From: Pseudocercospora fijiensis CIRAD86
Lineage: Eukaryota; Ascomycota; Dothideomycetes; Mycosphaerellales; Mycosphaerellaceae
DNA: 64,000 nucleotides
Assembly: GCF_000340215.1 (NCBI RefSeq)
Contig: NW_006921533.1
Coordinates: 4,738,979 to 4,802,978, forward strand
Direction: 5' to 3'
Shown here: piece by piece, positions 60,241-64,000 of the stretch
Layout: every line of letters starts with the position of its first letter
Position numbering within the stretch: the stretch's first letter is position 1
Made by a program: the position numbers and the translations under genes
Notes under the pieces: model-generated
What the model saw: the letters and a program-made list of their open reading frames with translations, nothing else
What the model was told of the DNA's origin: nothing
Database searches by the model: none

Positions 60241-62770
60241 TATACTAAGGGAAATATCTCTATTTATTAGCAGTCGGAGCTGTTTAGCCTAGCGCTTACT
60301 TATAATAAGTAACTCTAAACTATTATTAAGCATTGCTAGCAACTACTAACTATAGCTTCCGATAGTAACTTAAATATAGATAGCGGGAACGACGGCGAAA
60401 GAACGGGTAACTGCGGAAAGGTCTATATTATTAGAGATAGAGTAAAGTTCCTTAGGTTAAGGAGGTCCTACTCGACCGATTTGTTAGCTAGTAAATCGGA
60501 CAGCCTTAATAGAAACTAAAACCGAAGCAGGGTCGGCATTATTACTATCCCCTCGGCCTATCTCCTTAATCCACTCTTCGTTAGTATTATCGATAGTCTC
60601 CTAGCTCTCGTAGGTTACTAATTCGCCTTCTACTAACTCTTAGGTACCTAAAAATTCAGGAAGGAACTATAGGGAAGAGACGTCGATATAGTCCTCTCGC
60701 CCCTATTTACGTCGGAGGGCTACAAGGTCTTTTATAAAGGTAGTATCGTTAGGAATCCGGCTCTAGAATAGGTTAGTAGGCAAACCGTATACTAGAAGCT
60801 CTCCTATAGATACGTTAGACTTAAGGTCTAGGAACTATAAAGCCTAGAAGAGAGCATTTGCCTTTATATTATAAGAGTTAGTAGGCCCGGCACCGTACTT
60901 CTTTATATACCTATTAAAGCGAAAGCTCTTTAGATCGGATAACTTCCGCTTATAGGTAGGTAGGCTAGCTAGACCTAGGGTACTACTAAGGTCGGTAGTA
61001 TCGTCCTCTATATCGATATCTAGAGTCTCTAGGACCTCCGGAGTAGCTATACTAGCTCGGGTTGCACGGTCTTTAGCTATCTAAAGTGTCTTAGTCTTAG
61101 CGACTAATTCCCGCTATTTCTTAGCCTTGTTAGCTACCTGCTTCTTAAGTATCCTAGTAGGGGCTGCCGTACTAGGGCGGGTAGGGTTCTACGGGCTCTT
61201 GCCCTTGCCCTAGAACTAGGTTTAGGACCTTATAGTAGCGTAGACATCTATACTATTCTTAGTAACCGCGTAAACATTAGTAACTGCGTCTAGGTCCTAA
61301 GAAACAAAGTTGACTTTAATAGGCTTAGTAGTACCGTTACTACTCCGCTCCTTAACCTGTTTTACCCTAACCTTCTAAGTTTCTCGTTTAGTAATAGTAG
61401 CGAGGGTACTATTCCTAGTATCCTTAAACTCGATCTTACTACTATATTTCTTCTCTAGAAGACTCCTAAGTTAAGGCAGCTTCGGGGCTCTGCGATCCTA
61501 CTCGAAGTTAATCTTATCGCCGGTATCGGTATAGTAGAACCGACTATTTACTTATATAACGAGCTTCCTCTTAAGAAGCTCTTTCTAGATAGGGCAGTCT
61601 AATTAAATATGTTTAAAACCGCCGCATATCTAGCACTTGCTATCCAAGTTAGAATAGATCTTCCGTATAGCGTAGACGTTAACTAAAGGGGCCTCCGGGT
61701 AGTTAGGATCGGAAACCTAGTAGACCGGTAGTATATCCTTTAGTATACCGGTATTAATAACCTCCCTAACTCGCTATAGTGCTTTTGTATTAAGGTTAAG
61801 CTAGGCTAGGGATTTAGCTAAGTCCGCAACGTCCTAAGAATGCTTAGTAATAGTAGGAGTTATAGTACTAGGACTACTTTGCGATTTAGGAAGAAACTTA
61901 GGTCCTCTAGTTCCCGAGGTATCGTTCCTTACCTAAGCTAGGTTATTCCGGTCCTCGCCGTAAATAAACTTCTTCGTATCGGCGGAGCTGTTAATATCGT
62001 CCTTAATAGCCTCTAGGACCTCTTTATACTTCCTAAAGGTCTTAGGATTAGCTTCGCTAAGCTTATAGCAACGGAAGATACGCTTAGCTATAGACTATAG
62101 CAACCCTTTAAGGAGTAGCCTCGTTCTCTAAGAATTCTCGAGGTCCTACTAGTCGATGCCGTCCGCTAACTTAACAAACTCGCGGACGTACTCCTTTAGG
62201 TCGTTATCTTCGGTATGCCTCTCTATATAGAGGTTCTTAAGCTACGTACGACTGCCTTTAATACGACGGCTATCGCGATCCTAATACTCCCTTATAAAGG
62301 CCTACTTAAAGACCTCCTAGTCGGCATTAGACTTGTCGTCCTTTTCTAGGTAGCTAACTAGGGTTCTAAGGGTTCGGTAAAGCTTAGTAATAGTAGTCCT
62401 CGTAAGGGACCGGACCTTGTACTAGTCCGACTCCTCTTCGAGTCCGTACTTAGCTAAGTTGTCCTTAAAGCGTTCTACGTACGCCGTAGCGTTCTACCCT
62501 TCGAATAAAGGGTTCCTACTGCTTCCTAGCTCTAGCGGGCGACGCCTGTTCTAATAGAGAAGGTTAGTTTGCCCTTAAATTATCTTTATAACGATATTAT
62601 AGAGAGCCTCGGGCATAGAAGGCTCGATAGCCCCTAGGTCGATAGCGCTTATAACAACTAGTCGTCGCCTGATTTCTTCGTTAATAGGGTCCGGTAGGTT
62701 ATTAGATTCCGAAGATTCTGCTAATTCGTAATACTCGCTTTCGCTAGAGCTTATTTGATTGTTATAAAGT
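60241..62770 (-). pseudogene. Family-A gag and protease N-terminal part (A2)
   Basis: Resumes the A2 frame after B2 (sister of 29265-31809). N terminus near 62768 reads NNQISSSESEYYELAESSE; no ATG remains. Capsid-like and knuckle regions parallel A1, with the knuckle near 61635. It carries its own set of stops, so RIP hit the two units separately. Confidence 0.7.
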
Positions 62771-62829
62771 AGTTAAAATAAAATGCTATAGGAAAGTGTT
62801 TTTAGTATATATTATAGATTTAGCTTGTT

Positions 62830-63855
62830 TCGATATTGCTATACGAGAAAATAGTATACTAGGCTATTTTCTTCTAATATTACCCCTAGGGTAGCATTAG
62901 AGTTTAGCCTCTTAGGGGTCGCCTAGACACCCCTAGGAGCTTTAATTTAGTAAACTTAAACAAAAGCCGCTCGGAGGAAGGAACTATAATCTCTATTTAT
63001 ACCTAGATCCTAGAAACTAGCCGCTTTACTAACTATCGTTATCTCCTTTAGCTAGGCGGGGGGCGGGGACTTTCTTTTTCTAGTAGAAGGCTTAGCACTA
63101 TCCGAACGAGGTAGCGAATCCCGAAACAATCTACCTAGTTAATAGAGGAACTGTCTAGGCATCCGACCTATAATCTAGAAATTGCTATCGTATAGATAGT
63201 CTTAGCGGGGCCCGCTAAGGTCGATAGGTAATTAATCTATCTCCCTCTCTTAGGCTAGGCGGTAGCTTATCTCGAGTAAGCGGTACTAAATAGGTCTTCG
63301 ACCCGGAGCCGAGTCCTTAGAAGCTAGCTATAGTTATAGACTAGGCCCTAAGCTATAATAGTCCTAAGGGTTTGCAGCTTTTCGGGGTTAAAGCGATGCC
63401 CTCGTTAAGAGGTTTCTCTACTTGTCGTAACGGCCCCTTAAGATACTTCGGTATCGTCCGTATCGTAGGCTCTTATCGTACCCTCGCTTCGGTTATAGCT
63501 ATTCGTACCTAGAGACCACCTTTAACATACCCGAACCTGTTAGATATAAAGAGATAGCCCTACCTTCGGCTCTAATAAAGGACGGAAACTAATACTACTA
63601 CTACTACTTATAGTAATAGTATAGGCTACCGAGGGTAATATAACCTATAGCAATATAGGCAGCTATGTTTAGCAAGATAGGATAACGAGACTGTCGCTTA
63701 GGCTAATAACTAGAGCCCTATAATATAGGCATTGTAGAAGTGTAATATAAACAATGTACTATACGAGGTTAATAATCTGTCTACTTCTATAGAAGGAGGC
63801 CTCTTATATAGGCTTAAAACTGGCCTATAGGTATAGGGCCGGTTACTAGCTAATA
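62830..63855 (-). repeat. Family-A LTR-like block, right copy (5' side)
   Basis: Similar to 31860-32857, including the palindrome (62876-62901), CCGCTCGGAGG, the segment from TCTTCGACCCGGAGCC onward and the terminal GGTTACTAGCTAATA. It ends at 63855, after which sequence is unrelated to A2's left end. It contains about 150 bp (near 63050-63225) missing or gapped in the left copy. Confidence 0.6.
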
Positions 63856-63867
63856 CTAGCTAGAAAG

Positions 63868-64000
63868 AGTAAATACAAAGCCTAGTTCTAGTAGCGCTAC
63901 GATAAGATCTTCGATCCTACGACATTACTTAAGCAAGTATAGCAATTAGTCTACGATACGATACGTACCCTAGAAGCTATTAATATACATCGCGATATCG
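63868..64000 (+). pseudogene. Fragment ending in HRDI, possibly a protein-kinase relic
   Basis: A plus-strand frame from 63868 to the window end has four TAG codons at Gln-like places and reads RYDKIFDPTTLLK, then QLVYDTIRTLEAINIHRDI. The spacing of a helix followed by IHRDI matches the start of the catalytic loop (HRDxKxxN) of Ser/Thr kinases. The Lys and Asn lie beyond the window. Only about 44 codons are visible, so the call is tentative. Confidence 0.35.

Noticed and set aside
1..64000. tRNA, rRNA or host housekeeping genes
   Set aside because: I looked for tRNA-like cloverleaf boxes and intact long frames and found none that hold up.

Overview
ORGANISM AND STATE. The window is a repeat graveyard from a filamentous ascomycete. 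I see no intact host gene. Almost every recoverable reading frame is a transposable-element gene in which CAA, CAG or TGG codons have become TAA or TAG, ATG starts have become ATA, and CpA/TpG is visibly scarce while TpA is abundant. That is the footprint of repeat-induced point mutation (RIP), known only from fungi, mainly Pezizomycotina. Short introns with CTAAC-type branch sites, TATA boxes about 85 bp upstream of ATGs, and chromodomain-bearing Ty3/gypsy integrases fit the same assignment. Two 100-N runs (10484-10583, 32095-32194) are assembly gaps. LAYOUT. The backbone is two units of one minus-strand Ty3/gypsy family (family A). A1 covers 1-1539 plus 25302-32857; A2 covers 32858-63855. 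They share the LTR-like block that ends at 32857, which recurs ending at 63855. Into A1 pol a very long, short-LTR minus-strand gypsy element (D, 1540-25301, 114-bp LTRs, target duplication GTACG) has inserted, and into D a 9.9-kb hAT DNA transposon has inserted (2622-12540, 20-bp terminal inverted repeats, 8-bp target duplication TCTAGGAT). A2 carries three insertions: plus-strand gypsy C (33090-39748, 677-bp LTRs, target duplication AAGGC), minus-strand chromodomain gypsy B1 (40771-47893, 196-bp LTRs, target duplication TATAT) and its sister B2 (53167-60240, 189-bp LTRs, target duplication TATAC). The last 145 bp hold a plus-strand fragment ending in an HRD motif, possibly a protein kinase relic. 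In the three places I followed (D in A1 pol, hAT in the D frame, C in the A accessory frame), removing the insert and one target-site copy restores the interrupted reading frame. THE UNUSUAL PART. The hAT element carries far more than its transposase: a lysine-rich unknown two-intron gene, the BED/hATC transposase, two different histone H3-fold genes (a divergent one with a 117-residue basic tail at 8264, and a canonical-looking one after 10638 with repeated GKAPRKTT-like tail motifs), and an opposite-strand unknown gene of 150 codons (11659-12108) with its own CCAAT and TATA boxes. Most inferred introns of the plus-strand genes contain the same short palindromic GTAGCCGGCA repeat. A DNA transposon that supplies its own H3 variants is, to my knowledge, not a standard described system and is the main thing to follow up. 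Element D also encodes an unexplained ~1,700-codon frame downstream of pol, and family A an unexplained ~344-codon frame downstream of its pol.
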